5,982 bases of DNA from Ignavibacteriales bacterium (GTDB taxonomy: Bacteria > Bacteroidota > Ignavibacteria > Ignavibacteriales > Ignavibacteriaceae): positions 1-5,982 of the forward strand of contig DAIERC010000461.1 of assembly GCA_027347125.1 (NCBI GenBank). The letters run 5' to 3'. The notes below the pieces were generated by a model. It saw only the letters and a program-made list of their open reading frames with translations. It had not been told where the DNA came from and made no database searches. A program made the translations under genes and the position numbers. Numbering within the stretch: the first letter of the stretch is position 1; each line of letters starts with the position of its first letter. Of this stretch, positions 5,467 to 5,982 are shown piece after piece.

Positions 5467-5982
5467 TCAGGCAATCTTAGCGTATTGAAGATTGTTTGAG
5501 TAGTGAGCAATAAGATTTTTCCTTATTACCTGGTCCGGTTCGGATTTTAGGTGAGGATCTTTTTCAATTAAGTTAAAAGCTGCCTGCTTGGCTTTTAAAA
5601 TAATATCTACGTCTTTTGTTATGTCTATATGTTTCAGTTCGGGGAATCCGCTTTGTTGCGTACCGAATATATCTCCCGGGCCCCTTAACTTTAAATCAAC
5701 TTCGGCAATTTTAAATCCGTCAAGATATTTTACCATCGTCTGCAGCCTTATGGCTGTTTTGTATTTATCCATCTGCGATGAGGACATATATTCTATTTCA
5801 TGGTTGAATTTATTATTTGCCGCAACAAATTCATCCTTCGTAACAAGAATGCAGTACGCCTGCTTGTTGCCGCGGCCTACGCGCCCCCGCAATTGATGAA
5901 GCTGCGACAGCCCGAACCTGTGAGCATCGTTTATTAAAATTATATTTGCGTCGGGAATATCAATCCCAACTTCAATAACCGT
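5467..5982 (-). CDS. recG: ATP-dependent DNA helicase RecG, C-terminal part only
   Basis: The last 171 residues of RecG, the superfamily 2 helicase that remodels stalled forks and Holliday junctions. The frame is open to the window edge, so the start and the first roughly 500 residues lie outside; a TTG at 5892 is internal and not the start. Visible are helicase motif V (VIEVGIDIPDA, right at the edge), then FGLSQLHQ leading into motif VI QLRGRVGRG. The LRGPGDIFGTQQSG segment further on is the RecG form of the TRG translocation motif; Mfd has a different version (RGAGN-type). The C-terminus with repeated hydrophobic helices is normal in length. Stop is TGA at 5467-5469. The wide AT-rich spacer after it and the separate promoter suggest recG is not part of the ligase operon. 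Confidence 0.95.
   Translation of the reverse strand, partial: TVIEVGIDIPDANIILINDAHRFGLSQLHQLRGRVGRGNKQAYCILVTKDEFVAANNKFNHEIEYMSSSQMDKYKTAIRLQTMVKYLDGFKIAEVDLKLRGPGDIFGTQQSGFPELKHIDITKDVDIILKAKQAAFNLIEKDPHLKSEPDQVIRKNLIAHYSNNLQYAKIA

Noticed and set aside
5588..5896. Open frame of 102 codons on the plus strand, opposite recG
   Set aside because: It lies wholly antisense to clear RecG coding sequence and its translation shows no recognisable domain.

Overview
The window reads as a gene-dense piece of an AT-rich bacterial chromosome. The proteins are rich in Lys, Asn and Ile. One predicted promoter carries a TAnnTTTG box of the kind known from Bacteroidetes, and an exported thioredoxin has a leader ending in Met-Ala-Gln. 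Together these suggest the Bacteroidetes/Chlorobi/Ignavibacteria group. I cannot fix the genus from sequence alone.

Layout: on the left, plus strand, is NAD kinase (1-850, its N-terminus cut off by the window edge). It is translationally coupled through an ATGA overlap to a small exported thioredoxin-fold protein (847-1377). A perfect 14-bp hairpin (1382-1413) then serves as terminator for both converging transcription units. Minus-strand genes fill the rest. At the right edge lies the C-terminal part of the DNA repair helicase RecG (5467-5982, N-terminus outside the window). An extremely AT-rich 230-bp spacer follows, with a promoter-like element, a palindrome and several A/T tracts. After it comes a compact four-gene operon, in transcription order: ATP-grasp ligase A (5204 to 4122), ATP-grasp ligase B (4125 to 3064), GNAT acetyltransferase (3089 to 2619) and lysine 2,3-aminomutase (2598 to 1435). 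These genes overlap or are separated by 20 bases at most, with a promoter at one end and a terminator at the other, so the operon looks self-contained and complete.

The operon is the most interesting item. The aminomutase keeps every residue I can match to lysine as substrate, so it should make L-beta-lysine. The known bacterial and archaeal outlets for beta-lysine are fermentation, the osmolyte N-epsilon-acetyl-beta-lysine made by the larger AblB, and EF-P modification by EpmA. None of their partner genes is visible here. Instead there are two tandem, diverged D-Ala-D-Ala-ligase-like ATP-grasp enzymes and a small GNAT protein. This fits a pathway in which beta-lysine (or a derivative) is joined to one or two other carboxylates or amines and acetylated, giving a small peptide-like product. 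The product is unknown to me and the pathway is an inference from gene content and order.

Further points of note: the aminomutase has lost all four zinc ligands known from the clostridial enzyme and carries an unusual Lys/Asn/Gly-rich tail; the start of ligase A is ambiguous and may be a rare ATT codon; and the exported thioredoxin has a CxxS rather than a CxxC active site.
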